Assembly (NCBI RefSeq): GCF_022865105.1 | Contig: NZ_JAKNYM010000002.1 | Coordinates: forward strand, 1,211,501-1,275,500 | From: Sphingomicrobium astaxanthinifaciens | GTDB taxonomy: Bacteria > Pseudomonadota > Alphaproteobacteria > Sphingomonadales > Sphingomonadaceae | Direction: 5' to 3' | DNA: 64,000 nucleotides | In this document: piece after piece, positions 19,142 through 27,883 of the stretch | Position numbering within the stretch: the first letter of the stretch is position 1 | Layout: each line of letters starts with the position of its first letter | Notes under the pieces: generated by a model | Databases searched by the model: none | What the model was told of the DNA's origin: nothing | Seen by the model: the letters and a program-made list of their open reading frames with translations, nothing else | Position numbers and translations under genes: made by a program

Positions 19142-21084
19142 TTGCCCCCGTCGATGATGCGCGCGCGCGCCGCCTCGATCGCGGCCGCGTTGCGCGTCAC
19201 CCCGAGATCATCCTTCACCGCGAGCATGAACTGCTGCTGCAATTCGCCCTCGAGCGTCTGGCGGAAGGCCTGGCTCGTCTGGCTGATGAGGTCGGTCTGC
19301 GTCAGCGCGTTGCCGCGTTCGATCTCGGCCAGTTCGACCACAAACACGCCGCGCGCCTGCGGATCGCCCACGGTGCGCACCCCGCCTTCGGCGAGGCGGA
19401 ACAGCATGGCGAGCGGGGCCGGGGCGTTGGCGCCGAACTGGAGCAGGTCGAGGCGGCGCAGTTCGGGGCTTTCGGGCGCGGGCAGGTCGAACCCGCTCTC
19501 GGCCGCGACCGCCGCGACCGCCTCGGCCAAGGGCGTGCCGTCCTTGACGCGGGCGACGATCTGGTTGGCGAGCGCGCCGGCGCGCTGTTCGGCGGTGGTG
19601 CGGATATAGTCCGCGCGCACCCGGTCGCGGATGCTGGCGAGCGGCGCGGGCGCGGGCTCGATCACCTCGGCCACGTCGACGATCACGAAGCCGGTGCCGT
19701 CCTCGACAAGGACGATCTCGGGGTCGTCGCTGGCGAACATCGCGAAGCCCGCGTCGAGCCCGGGGCGCAGCGCCTCGGGGAAGCGATAGTCGGCATCGTC
19801 GCGCGCGTTGCCCGCGGCGGTGACCGCGGGGGTCTCGATGCGCTGCAACCCGAACCGCTGGGCGACCTCGGCGAAGCTCTCGCCCTCGCGCAGCGCATCC
19901 TCGACATCGGCGACCACGTCGAGCAGCGCGTTGCGGCGCTTGCCCGTGGTGATCTCCTCGCGTGCCGCGGCGCGCGCCTCGGCCTCGTCCTGCCCGGTCT
20001 CGACGGTGACCTCGCCGACCCGCACGACGTGCCAGCCGAAGGGCGAGCGGACCGGCCCGACGAGGCTGCGCGGCGCGGCCTCGAACGCCGCCTCGGCGAC
20101 GGCATCGCCCGCCAGCTGGCGGAATTGGGCGAGCGTCTGCGGGCCGACCGAGATGTCGGCGGCGCTGTAGCCCGCGGGGGCGACCGCCTCGGCGAAGCTC
20201 ATGGTGCCGGCGCGCGCGACGATCTCGTTGGCGGTCTCGAGGTCGGGCAGCACGACCTGGCTGATCACGCGCCTCTCGCGGGTCCCGATCTCGTCGGCGC
20301 GCGCGGCGATCGCGGCATCGACTTCCTCATCGGTGGCGGCGATCCGGGCCAGCGCGGCGCCGTCGTAGCGGGCGAAGCGCAGGACGCGCTGTTCGGGCAC
20401 GGTGTAGCGCGCCTCGTTCTGCGCATAGTAAGTGGCGATGTCCTCCTCGCTCGGCTCGATCGTGGCGGCGATCGGCGCGGTCGGGACCAGCGCGACGCGG
20501 CCCGAGCGCTTCTCGAGCAGCACCGAGGCGTAGACCTGCGCCATGCCCGAGGGCACGCGCGGGTTGGCGCCGACCGGGGCGACGAGCAGCCGCTGGCGCA
20601 GGTCGGCGGCGATCAGCATGCGGACCTGCGCATCGGACAGGTTGTTGCGCGCGAGGAAGGCGGCGTAGCTGGCGTCGGTGACCTGCCCGTCGAGCCCGGC
20701 CACCCCGGGCAGCCGCGCGATCTCGGCATCGACCAGCCGCTTCGAGATGTGGAACCCGTGCGCCTTGCCGAAGGCGACCAGCGCGCGCTCGTCGATCAGC
20801 GCCTCGAGGATGGGGTCGAACTCGTCGGCCAAGTCGCCGTAGACCGCTTCGGGGTTCTGCTGGCGCACGAGCCCGAGCTGGCGCTGGAGCGCCTCGCTCA
20901 GCATCGCGTCGGAAACCTCCTCGTCGCCGACCTCGGCGAGGGTGTCGCCACCGCCCCCCGCGCCGCCGATATTGAAATTCGACAGGTCGGCGAGCGCGAA
21001 GCTGCCGACGATCAGGAGCAGGAAGCCGAACAGGAAGATCGTCCCGACTGCCGATTTCGACAGGTTGCGGATTTTCGACAGCAT
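19138..21084 (-). CDS. ppiD: PpiD/SurA-type peptidyl-prolyl isomerase, membrane anchored
   Basis: A 648-residue periplasmic folding factor. One N-terminal membrane helix (TIFLFGFLLLIVGSFALADL, about residues 16-35) anchors it; a SurA_N-like chaperone domain follows, then a parvulin module with the signature FRQLAGDAVAEAAFEA and GPVRSPFGWHVVRVGEV, and a C-terminal chaperone domain. This architecture is PpiD, which works at the exit of SecYEG. It is divergent from tpiA and starts the ppiD-trpG transcript; its promoter is at 21126-21153. The stop codon TGA is shared with the CTG of trpG. Confidence 0.9.
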   Translation of the reverse strand: MLSKIRNLSKSAVGTIFLFGFLLLIVGSFALADLSNFNIGGAGGGGDTLAEVGDEEVSDAMLSEALQRQLGLVRQQNPEAVYGDLADEFDPILEALIDERALVAFGKAHGFHISKRLVDAEIARLPGVAGLDGQVTDASYAAFLARNNLSDAQVRMLIAADLRQRLLVAPVGANPRVPSGMAQVYASVLLEKRSGRVALVPTAPIAATIEPSEEDIATYYAQNEARYTVPEQRVLRFARYDGAALARIAATDEEVDAAIAARADEIGTRERRVISQVVLPDLETANEIVARAGTMSFAEAVAPAGYSAADISVGPQTLAQFRQLAGDAVAEAAFEAAPRSLVGPVRSPFGWHVVRVGEVTVETGQDEAEARAAAREEITTGKRRNALLDVVADVEDALREGESFAEVAQRFGLQRIETPAVTAAGNARDDADYRFPEALRPGLDAGFAMFASDDPEIVLVEDGTGFVIVDVAEVIEPAPAPLASIRDRVRADYIRTTAEQRAGALANQIVARVKDGTPLAEAVAAVAAESGFDLPAPESPELRRLDLLQFGANAPAPLAMLFRLAEGGVRTVGDPQARGVFVVELAEIERGNALTQTDLISQTSQAFRQTLEGELQQQFMLAVKDDLGVTRNAAAIEAARARIIDGGN

Positions 21085-21125
21085 GGATGGGTCTCTTGGA
21101 TGCGAGCGGATAAGGTTCGCCTGCG

Positions 21126-21153
21126 GCTTTAGGGCTACTGCGACCCGGTTTCA
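21126..21153 (-). promoter_or_regulatory. ppiD promoter
   Basis: On the minus strand TTGAAA (21153-21148), 16-bp spacer, CTAAAG (21131-21126), leaving a leader of about 35 bases before the ppiD ATG. Fits the window's recurring promoter pattern. Predicted from sequence only. Confidence 0.6.
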
Positions 21154-21186
21154 ATAAGCGAGGTGCCCGCGGCGCCCGCGCCCACC

Positions 21187-21215
21187 TTGTCAGCCGCGCC
21201 CGCGGCCTGCTAGGG
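21187..21215 (+). promoter_or_regulatory. tpiA promoter
   Basis: TTGTCA (21187-21192), 17-bp spacer, CTAGGG (21210-21215), followed by a leader of about 30 bases that carries an AGGGTGGGG binding site before the tpiA ATG. Predicted from sequence only. Confidence 0.62.
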
Positions 21216-21249
21216 GCGCTTGCGTTCACGTTAGGGTGGGGATCTGATC

Positions 21250-22008
21250 ATGGCGAAACGGCCGTTTGTCGCGGGCAACTGGAAAATGCACGGCACCCGG
21301 GCCGAGCTCGGGAACATCACCCATGTGTCGATCGAGACCGAAACGATCGACGAGGTGCTGGTGGCGCTGTGCGTCCCGGCCACGCTGATCACGCGCGCGG
21401 TCGCGGCGAGCCCCGGCTTCCTCATCGGCGCGCAGGACATCCACCACGAGCCCAAGGGCGCCTTCACCGGCTCTGTCTCGGCGCAGATGGTCAAGGATGC
21501 CGGCGCCAAGCTCACCATCGTCGGCCATTCGGAGCGGCGCGAGCTGCTCGGCGAGACCAACGCGCAGGTGCGCGCCAAGGCCGAGCTGGCGATCGACGCC
21601 GGGCTCAAGACGATCCTGTGCGTGGGCGAGAGCCTCGCGGTGCGCGAGACCGGGCAGGCGCTCAACTTCGTGGGCGACCAGCTCGACGCCTCGCTCCCCG
21701 ACATGGTCACCGCGCCCATCCACCTGTCGATCGCCTACGAGCCGATCTGGGCGATCGGGACTGGCAAGGTGCCCTCGGCGGGCGACATCGAGGCGATGCA
21801 CGCGCGCATTCGCGAGGTGCTCGAGCGGCGCTACGGCGAGGGCGCCGCGTCGATCCGGATTCTCTACGGCGGCTCGGTCAAGGGATCGAATGCTGCCGAC
21901 ATCTTCGCCATCGACGGGGTCGATGGCGCACTGGTCGGGGGCGCCAGCCTTGCCCCCGATGATTTCATGCCGATCGTGCATGCCGCGGCCGCCGCAGCGA
22001 AAGATTAA
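21250..22008 (+). CDS. tpiA: Triosephosphate isomerase
   Basis: A 252-residue TIM-barrel enzyme interconverting dihydroxyacetone phosphate and glyceraldehyde 3-phosphate. Substrate Lys is in AGNWKMHG, the electrophilic His in VGHSERRELLGE, and the catalytic Glu in AYEPIWAIGTGKVPS; the phosphate loop GGSVKGSNA is intact. Length is normal. It is divergent from ppiD across 165 bp that hold both promoters, the usual arrangement in sphingomonads. Confidence 0.97.
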   Translation: MAKRPFVAGNWKMHGTRAELGNITHVSIETETIDEVLVALCVPATLITRAVAASPGFLIGAQDIHHEPKGAFTGSVSAQMVKDAGAKLTIVGHSERRELLGETNAQVRAKAELAIDAGLKTILCVGESLAVRETGQALNFVGDQLDASLPDMVTAPIHLSIAYEPIWAIGTGKVPSAGDIEAMHARIREVLERRYGEGAASIRILYGGSVKGSNAADIFAIDGVDGALVGGASLAPDDFMPIVHAAAAAAKD

Positions 22009-22030
22009 CGTTCGCCCGGCCATCCATTCA

Positions 22031-22063
22031 GCCTGACGTCAGGCGGGTTTTGATAGAAAACCC
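22031..22063. repeat. 14-bp perfect palindrome plus adjacent hairpin
   Basis: GCCTGACGTCAGGC (22031-22044) is a perfect 14-bp palindrome, directly followed by an inverted repeat GGGTTTT-GATAG-AAAACCC (22045-22063). The pair sits between the tpiA stop and the start of the next gene. It may be an operator for the downstream gene, or the hairpin may help end tpiA transcription or stabilise an mRNA end; there is no U-tract typical of a strong terminator. Confidence 0.55.
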
Positions 22064-22089
22064 AAACTAATTCAAAGGGAAAGGTTTCC

Positions 22090-22719
22090 ATGAAGTTTCT
22101 CAGCACTGCTCTTGCCGCCACTGCTCTTGTTGCGATGACCCCTATGGCGCCGGCGTTTGCCGCGCAGCCCGCCGGCGTGACTGCCGGGATGGAAGTCGTC
22201 GACACCAACGGCAACGCCGTCGGCACCGTGGTGTCGGCCGGTAACGACCTGATCACCATTCGCACCGATCGTCACGACGTGCCGGTCCCCGTCGCCAGCT
22301 TCACCCCGCACGAGGGCAAGCTGCTGTTCGCGATGAGCGCCGCCGATCTCAACGCCGCGGTCGATGCCAACCTGGCGGCCGCCGAAGCCTCGGTCACGCT
22401 CGGCAAGCCGGTCAAGGACGTCGCCGGCGTCGAGTTCGGCACGATCGACGAGATCACCGACGAATATATCCAGCTCGCGCTGGCGGATGACAAGATCGTC
22501 CGCATCCCGGTCGACGGCCTGCAGAAGGACGCCGGTGGCGCGATCGCGCTGTACAACGCCGCCGACCTGATCGCCGATGCCAGCGACCGCCCGGTCGAGG
22601 CCATGGCCGAGGCCGAGGGCGAAGCGGCGGTCGAAGCCGGTGCCGAAGCGGCGGTCGAGGCCGCTGCCGAGGTCGACGCGCATGCCGGTCACGACATGGG
22701 CGCTGAGGGCGCCAACTAA
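22090..22719 (+). CDS. Exported protein with two PRC-barrel-like repeats
   Basis: A 209-residue protein with a clear signal peptide (residues 1-24, cut after AFA). The mature part holds two similar halves, residues 30-90 (TAGMEVVDTNGNAVGTVVSA...ITIRTDRHDVPVPVASF) and 101-163 (TLGKPVKDVAGVEFGTIDEI...IQLALADDKIVRIPVDGL); each has the strand pattern of a PRC barrel. A tail rich in Ala and Glu (168-197) and HAGHDMG end it. AAAGGGAAAGG precedes the ATG. A good terminator follows. No function is known to me; AT-richer upstream sequence and a signal peptide suggest an abundant periplasmic protein, which is inference. Confidence 0.7.
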   Translation: MKFLSTALAATALVAMTPMAPAFAAQPAGVTAGMEVVDTNGNAVGTVVSAGNDLITIRTDRHDVPVPVASFTPHEGKLLFAMSAADLNAAVDANLAAAEASVTLGKPVKDVAGVEFGTIDEITDEYIQLALADDKIVRIPVDGLQKDAGGAIALYNAADLIADASDRPVEAMAEAEGEAAVEAGAEAAVEAAAEVDAHAGHDMGAEGAN

Positions 22720-22746
22720 GAACCGGGCGAGAGCCCAGGGGCTAGC

Positions 22747-22785
22747 AAGGGGTCGGCACCCGGGGAGGGTTGCCGGCCCCTTTTT
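22747..22785 (+). terminator. Rho-independent terminator
   Basis: AAGGGGTCGGCA (22747-22758) pairs with TGCCGGCCCCTT (22771-22782) around an 11-base loop, with one G-T pair, followed by a run of five T. It ends the 22090-22719 transcript before the secG promoter. Confidence 0.85.
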
Positions 22786-22806
22786 GCTGCCGGCGGCGCG
22801 GGCGTG

Positions 22807-22834
22807 TTGAAATCGGCTGCGGATGACGCTAGGT
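22807..22834 (+). promoter_or_regulatory. secG promoter
   Basis: TTGAAA (22807-22812), 16-bp spacer, CTAGGT (22829-22834), just behind the preceding terminator. It leaves a leader of about 70 bases before the secG ATG. Predicted from sequence only. Confidence 0.65.
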
Positions 22835-22910
22835 CGCGGTCCGCATCGCGAGCGCGCGCCGTGCCGTGCGCGCTTCGCCCCACGAGACGTTTCAGAAAGA
22901 TCCTGCGGCC

Positions 22911-23264
22911 ATGTACACCTTCCTTCTCGTCGTCCAGACCCTGATCGCCGCCGCGCTCGTCGGCGCGATCCTGATGCAGCGGTCGGAAGGTGGCGGGCTC
23001 GGGGTCGGCGGGTCGAGCGCGGGGCTGATGACCGCGCGCGGCAAGGCCGACTTCCTGTCGCGCTCGACCGCGGTCCTCGCCACGTTGTTCGTCGGCATGT
23101 CGATCGTGCTCGCCGCGGTGGCCGCGACGCGCGGCGATGAAGGCGGGCTCGACACCAGCCTCGCGGGCGAGACCGCCCCGGTGGCGGGCGAGACCGCCCC
23201 CGCCGCGCCGGCCGAGCCGGCAGCGCCCGCCCCGGCCGAGGACGGCGTCCCGCTCGCCCAGTAA
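22911..23264 (+). CDS. secG: Preprotein translocase subunit SecG
   Basis: A 117-residue inner-membrane subunit of the SecYEG translocon. It has two membrane helices (residues about 2-20 and 52-72) with the family's linking loop QRSEGGGLGVGGSSAGLMTARG. The C-terminal tail is long and rich in Ala, Pro and Glu, as in other alphaproteobacterial SecG. ATG 22911 was chosen because MYTFLLVVQTLIA is the family beginning; an upstream in-frame ATG at 22866 has no such support. pyrG follows with its own promoter, a common secG-pyrG order. Confidence 0.92.
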   Translation: MYTFLLVVQTLIAAALVGAILMQRSEGGGLGVGGSSAGLMTARGKADFLSRSTAVLATLFVGMSIVLAAVAATRGDEGGLDTSLAGETAPVAGETAPAAPAEPAAPAPAEDGVPLAQ

Positions 23265-23329
23265 GGCGGTTCGAGGCGGGGCCGTCCCGCTTTTCGACAA
23301 TTTTTTAGCCGTGGCGGCGATTCGAGTGC

Positions 23330-23358
23330 TTGCCACATCGCCCCACTCATGCCTAAGG
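23330..23358 (+). promoter_or_regulatory. pyrG promoter, abutting the start codon
   Basis: TTGCCA (23330-23335), 17-bp spacer, CTAAGG (23353-23358). Only ten bases (CAACACCCCC) separate the -10 from the pyrG ATG and they hold no ribosome binding site, so the mRNA should start within a few bases of the ATG. Confidence 0.6.
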
Positions 23359-23368
23359 CAACACCCCC

Positions 23369-25003
23369 ATGGCGCGGTTTATTTTTGTTACCGGCGGCGT
23401 GGTCTCCTCGCTCGGCAAAGGTCTGTTGGCAGCCTCCTTGGGTGCCCTCCTCCAGGCGCGTGGCTACAAGGTCCGCAATCGTAAGTTCGACCCCTATCTC
23501 AACGTCGATCCGGGGACGATGAGCCCCTACCAGCATGGCGAGGTGTTCGTCACCGACGACGGCGCCGAGACCGATCTCGACCTTGGTCACTACGAGCGCT
23601 TCACCGGCGTGTCGGCGCACCAGAGCGACAATGTGACCTCGGGGCGGATCTACCAGACGATCATCGCCAAGGAGCGGCGCGGCGACTATCTCGGCGCGAC
23701 CGTGCAGGTGGTCCCCCACGTCACCGACGCGATCAAGCAGTTCGCGCTCAACGACATCGAGGGGCTCGACTTCGTGATCTGCGAGATCGGCGGCACCATC
23801 GGCGATATCGAGAGCCTGCCCTTCATCGAGGCGCTGCGCCAGCTGTCGAACGATCTGGGGCGCGCCAACGTGTGCTTCGTCCACACCACGCTGGTGCCCT
23901 ATATCGCGGCGGCGGGCGAGCTGAAGACCAAGCCGACCCAGCACAGCGTGCGCGAGATGACCGGCTACGGGATCCAGCCCGACGTGCTGCTGTGCCGCTC
24001 CGAACATCCGCTGCCCGACAACGAGCGGCGCAAGATCGCGCTGTTCTGCAATGTGCGCGAGAGCGCGGTGATCCAGGCGCTCGACGCGCGCTCGATCTAC
24101 GACGTGCCGCTGCAATATCACCACGAGGGGCTCGACGCCGAGGTGCTCCACGCCTTCGGCATCGACGACGCGCCCGCGCCCGAATTGTCGACCTGGCACG
24201 ACATCATGGACCGCATCTCCAACCCCGAGGGCGAGGTGACGATCGGGGTCGTCGGCAAATATGTCGCGCTGCCCGACGCCTACAAGTCGCTGCGCGAGGC
24301 GCTCGTCCACGGCGGGTTCGCCAACCGCTGCAAGGTCAACATCCAGTGGATCGATGCTGAACTGTTCGAGGGCGACGAGGAGCATCTGGTCGCCGAACTC
24401 GAGCCGCTGCACGGCATCCTCGTGCCCGGCGGCTTCGGCGAGCGCGGCTCGGAAGGCAAGATCGCCGCGATCAGCTTTGCCAAGAAGCGCAACATTCCCT
24501 TCTTCGGCATCTGCCTCGGCCTGCAGATGGCGTGCATCGAGGCGGCGCGCAGCGAAGCGGGGATCGAGCAGGCGACGACCTCCGAGTTCGGCGAAGAGGG
24601 CGAGCCGATCATCGGCCTCATCACCGAATGGATGAGCGAGGAGGGGCTCCAGCAGCGCAGCGCCGAGGGCGATCTTGGCGGCACCATGCGGCTCGGCGCC
24701 TATCCCGCCACGCTCGCGCCCGGCTCGAAGGTTGCCGAGATCTACGGCACCACCGACATCTCGGAGCGCCACCGCCACCGCTACGAGGTCAACGCCAATT
24801 ACATGGACCGGCTTTCCAAGGGCGGGCTCGTGTTCAGCGGGATGAGCCCCGACGGACGGCTCCCCGAGATCGTCGAGCGGCCCGACCTCAACTGGTTCGT
24901 GGGCGTCCAGTATCACCCCGAACTCAAGAGCCGCCCGTTCGACCCGCACCCGCTCTTCTCGAGCTTCATCGCCGCCGCGCTCGAACAGAGCCGATTGGTC
25001 TAG
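23369..25003 (+). CDS. pyrG: CTP synthase
   Basis: A 544-residue enzyme making CTP from UTP, ATP and glutamine. The N-terminal synthetase domain opens with [15 protein letters not shown] (P-loop) and the [17 protein letters not shown] segment; the C-terminal amidotransferase has the oxyanion and Cys motifs VPGGFGERG and [11 protein letters not shown], and the His/Glu pair in [13 protein letters not shown]. Full length. There is no Shine-Dalgarno sequence before the ATG; with a promoter ten bases upstream it is a candidate for leaderless translation. Confidence 0.98.
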   Translation: MARFIFVTGGVVSSLGKGLLAASLGALLQARGYKVRNRKFDPYLNVDPGTMSPYQHGEVFVTDDGAETDLDLGHYERFTGVSAHQSDNVTSGRIYQTIIAKERRGDYLGATVQVVPHVTDAIKQFALNDIEGLDFVICEIGGTIGDIESLPFIEALRQLSNDLGRANVCFVHTTLVPYIAAAGELKTKPTQHSVREMTGYGIQPDVLLCRSEHPLPDNERRKIALFCNVRESAVIQALDARSIYDVPLQYHHEGLDAEVLHAFGIDDAPAPELSTWHDIMDRISNPEGEVTIGVVGKYVALPDAYKSLREALVHGGFANRCKVNIQWIDAELFEGDEEHLVAELEPLHGILVPGGFGERGSEGKIAAISFAKKRNIPFFGICLGLQMACIEAARSEAGIEQATTSEFGEEGEPIIGLITEWMSEEGLQQRSAEGDLGGTMRLGAYPATLAPGSKVAEIYGTTDISERHRHRYEVNANYMDRLSKGGLVFSGMSPDGRLPEIVERPDLNWFVGVQYHPELKSRPFDPHPLFSSFIAAALEQSRLV

Positions 25004-26010
<1,007 letters not shown>

Positions 26011-26035
26011 GCGCGCCGCAAATCACCGATGGTGG

Positions 26036-26064
26036 AAAGGCCCTCGCTTTGGCGGGGGCTTTTT
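26036..26064. terminator. Rho-independent terminator, probably bidirectional
   Basis: AAAGGCCCTCGC (26036-26047) and GCGGGGGCTTTT (26052-26064) form a stem with a four-base loop and one or two G-T pairs, with A and T tracts on the flanks. It lies between convergent trxB and the acyl carrier protein gene. Confidence 0.8.
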
Positions 26065-26067
26065 CGT

Positions 26068-26364
26068 CTAGCCCAGCGCCAGTCGCCGCGCGAAGGCGAT
26101 GAGGCGGCCGTAGGTGAGGAAATCCTCGGCGTCGACGTCGTCGTCCTCGATCAGCACGCCGAGCCGCTCTTCGAGCGCGGTCAGGAACTGCGCCACCGCC
26201 ATCGAATCGAACTCGGGCAGCGCGCCGAACAATTCGCTGGCTTCGTCGAAGCCGCGCACCTCGACCGGGTCGAGGCCGACGGTCTCGACGAGAAGCTCGG
26301 CGACGGTCGCATCGACCGTGGCGGCATCGCTTTGCGCGTCCTGCGGATGCTGAAGGGCAGTCAT
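26068..26364 (-). CDS. Acyl carrier protein
   Basis: A 98-residue acidic, helical carrier protein. Ser54 in PEFDSMAVAQFLTALEE is the probable 4'-phosphopantetheine attachment site (the DSM variant of DSL). It is divergent by about 60 bp from an AMP-forming acyl ligase and a PLP decarboxylase. That trio matches the carrier/ligase/decarboxylase set usually seen with exosortase A exopolysaccharide clusters, so it is likely a dedicated carrier rather than the fatty-acid AcpP. The ATG at 26364 was chosen over an upstream in-frame ATG because the region before it contains the divergent promoter. Confidence 0.85.
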   Translation of the reverse strand: MTALQHPQDAQSDAATVDATVAELLVETVGLDPVEVRGFDEASELFGALPEFDSMAVAQFLTALEERLGVLIEDDDVDAEDFLTYGRLIAFARRLALG

Positions 26365-26375
26365 GGTGGGCAGCG

Positions 26376-26403
26376 CGATAGGCAAAGCGTGGGCTTTTCG
26401 CAA
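26376..26403 (-). promoter_or_regulatory. Acyl carrier protein promoter
   Basis: On the minus strand TTGCGA (26403-26398), 16-bp spacer, CTATCG (26381-26376), eleven bases before the ATG and without a clear ribosome binding site. A weaker candidate for the recurring pattern. Confidence 0.45.
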
Positions 26404-26425
26404 GCATGACGCTAGGGACAGGGCG

Positions 26426-27883
26426 ATGAACGCGACGCCGCTCGATCATCTGACCCGCCATGGCGCGCTCGGCGCCCCCGCGCTGATCCTCGGCGCGGCA
26501 TCCTACGACTATGCCACGCTCGAGGCGATGGTGGGGCGGCTGGCGGGCTGGCTTCTCGAACAGGGTCTCGAACCCGGCGATCGGGTGGCGAGCTGGGACC
26601 GCAAGAGCCTCGTCACCTGTCTGATGCCGCTCGCGGCGGCGCGCGCGGGGCTGGTGCACGTGCCGGTGAACCCGGTGCTCAAGGCTCGCCAGGTCGCGCA
26701 TATCCTCGCCGACAGCGGGGCCAGCCTGCTGCTGGCGCCCGAAGCGCGCGGACGGTTGGTCGAGGCGGAGGCGCGGTGGGTCGACCCCGCCGCGCTCGGC
26801 GGCGCGCCGCTGCCGCCCTCGGACCACGATCCCGACCGGCTCGCCGCGTTGCTCTATACCTCGGGCTCGACCGGCGCGCCCAAGGGGGTGATGCTGAGCC
26901 ACGCCAACCTTGGCTTTGGCGCCGAAGCCGTCGCCGACTATACCGGCATCACCCCCGACACGCGCAACCTCGCGGTGATGCCGCTCGCCTTCGATTATGG
27001 GCAGAACCAGCTGCTCGCGACGTGGCGCGGCGGCGGCTGTGTCATCCCTTTCGACTATCTGCTGCCCAACGACGTGAAGAAGGCGGTCGACAAGCACGCC
27101 GCCACCTATCTCGCGGGCATCCCGCCCCTGTGGCACCAGTTGATGACGCTCGACTGGGAGGGGGCGAGGGAGAGCCTCGAGACTCTGACCAACACCGGCG
27201 GGCATATGAGCGAACCGCTTTTCCGCCAGCTGCGCGCTGCTTTCCCGCGCGCGCGCCTCCATCTCATGTACGGCCTCACCGAGGCGTTTCGCGCCGCCAG
27301 CCTCGACCCCGAGCTGGCCGATGCGCATCCGGGAAGCGTCGGCACCGCCATCCCGCATGCCGAACTGATGGTGGTGCGCGAGGATGGCAGTCCCTGCGCG
27401 GCCGGCGAGGAAGGCGAGCTGGTGCAGGCGGGGCCGCTTGTCGCGCAGGGCTATTGGCAGGCGCCCGAACAGACCGCGCGGCGTTTTCGCCCGGCGCCGG
27501 CGCACAGCCGCTATGGGGGGAACGCGGTCTGGTCGGGGGACCGCTTCGTGCGCGACGCCGACGGGCTGCTCCATTTCCGCGCCCGCGCCGATGCGATGAT
27601 CAAGGTATCGGGCAATCGGCTCAGCCCGACCGAGGTGGAGGAGGTCGCGCTCGCCGCTCCCGGGGTGCGCGAGGCGGTGATCACCGCGCGGCCCGACCCC
27701 GCGCTCGGCGCGGCGATCGTGCTTCACGCGGTCGGAGACGGCGATGATGGCGCGGTGCTCGCGCATTTCCGGCGCACCGCGCCATCGCACTTCGCACCCC
27801 GGCGTATCCTGTGGCATGAGGCGCTACCCAAGGGCGCGACCGGGAAGGTCGATCGCAGGGCGTTGGAGGGCATGACCGAGTGA
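26426..27883 (+). CDS. AMP-forming acyl-CoA/acyl-ACP ligase, exosortase-A-associated type
   Basis: A 485-residue adenylate-forming enzyme (ANL superfamily). The P-loop is LLYTSGSTGAPKGVMLSHANL, followed by MYGLTEAFRAA (A5), SGDRFVRDADG (A7) and the C-terminal Lys in PKGATGKVDRRAL (A10). It would activate a carboxylic or amino acid and load it on CoA or on the adjacent carrier protein. The size and the directly following PLP decarboxylase match the ligase that goes with exosortase A systems. ATG 26426 has AGGGACAGGG upstream. GTGA overlap with the next gene shows translational coupling. Substrate unknown. Confidence 0.85.
   Translation: MNATPLDHLTRHGALGAPALILGAASYDYATLEAMVGRLAGWLLEQGLEPGDRVASWDRKSLVTCLMPLAAARAGLVHVPVNPVLKARQVAHILADSGASLLLAPEARGRLVEAEARWVDPAALGGAPLPPSDHDPDRLAALLYTSGSTGAPKGVMLSHANLGFGAEAVADYTGITPDTRNLAVMPLAFDYGQNQLLATWRGGGCVIPFDYLLPNDVKKAVDKHAATYLAGIPPLWHQLMTLDWEGARESLETLTNTGGHMSEPLFRQLRAAFPRARLHLMYGLTEAFRAASLDPELADAHPGSVGTAIPHAELMVVREDGSPCAAGEEGELVQAGPLVAQGYWQAPEQTARRFRPAPAHSRYGGNAVWSGDRFVRDADGLLHFRARADAMIKVSGNRLSPTEVEEVALAAPGVREAVITARPDPALGAAIVLHAVGDGDDGAVLAHFRRTAPSHFAPRRILWHEALPKGATGKVDRRALEGMTE

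Noticed and set aside
26389-26417. A promoter for the acyl ligase ending in CTAGGG at 26412
   Set aside because: The -10-like box is good, but no acceptable -35 lies 16-18 bp upstream, so it is left out of the features.
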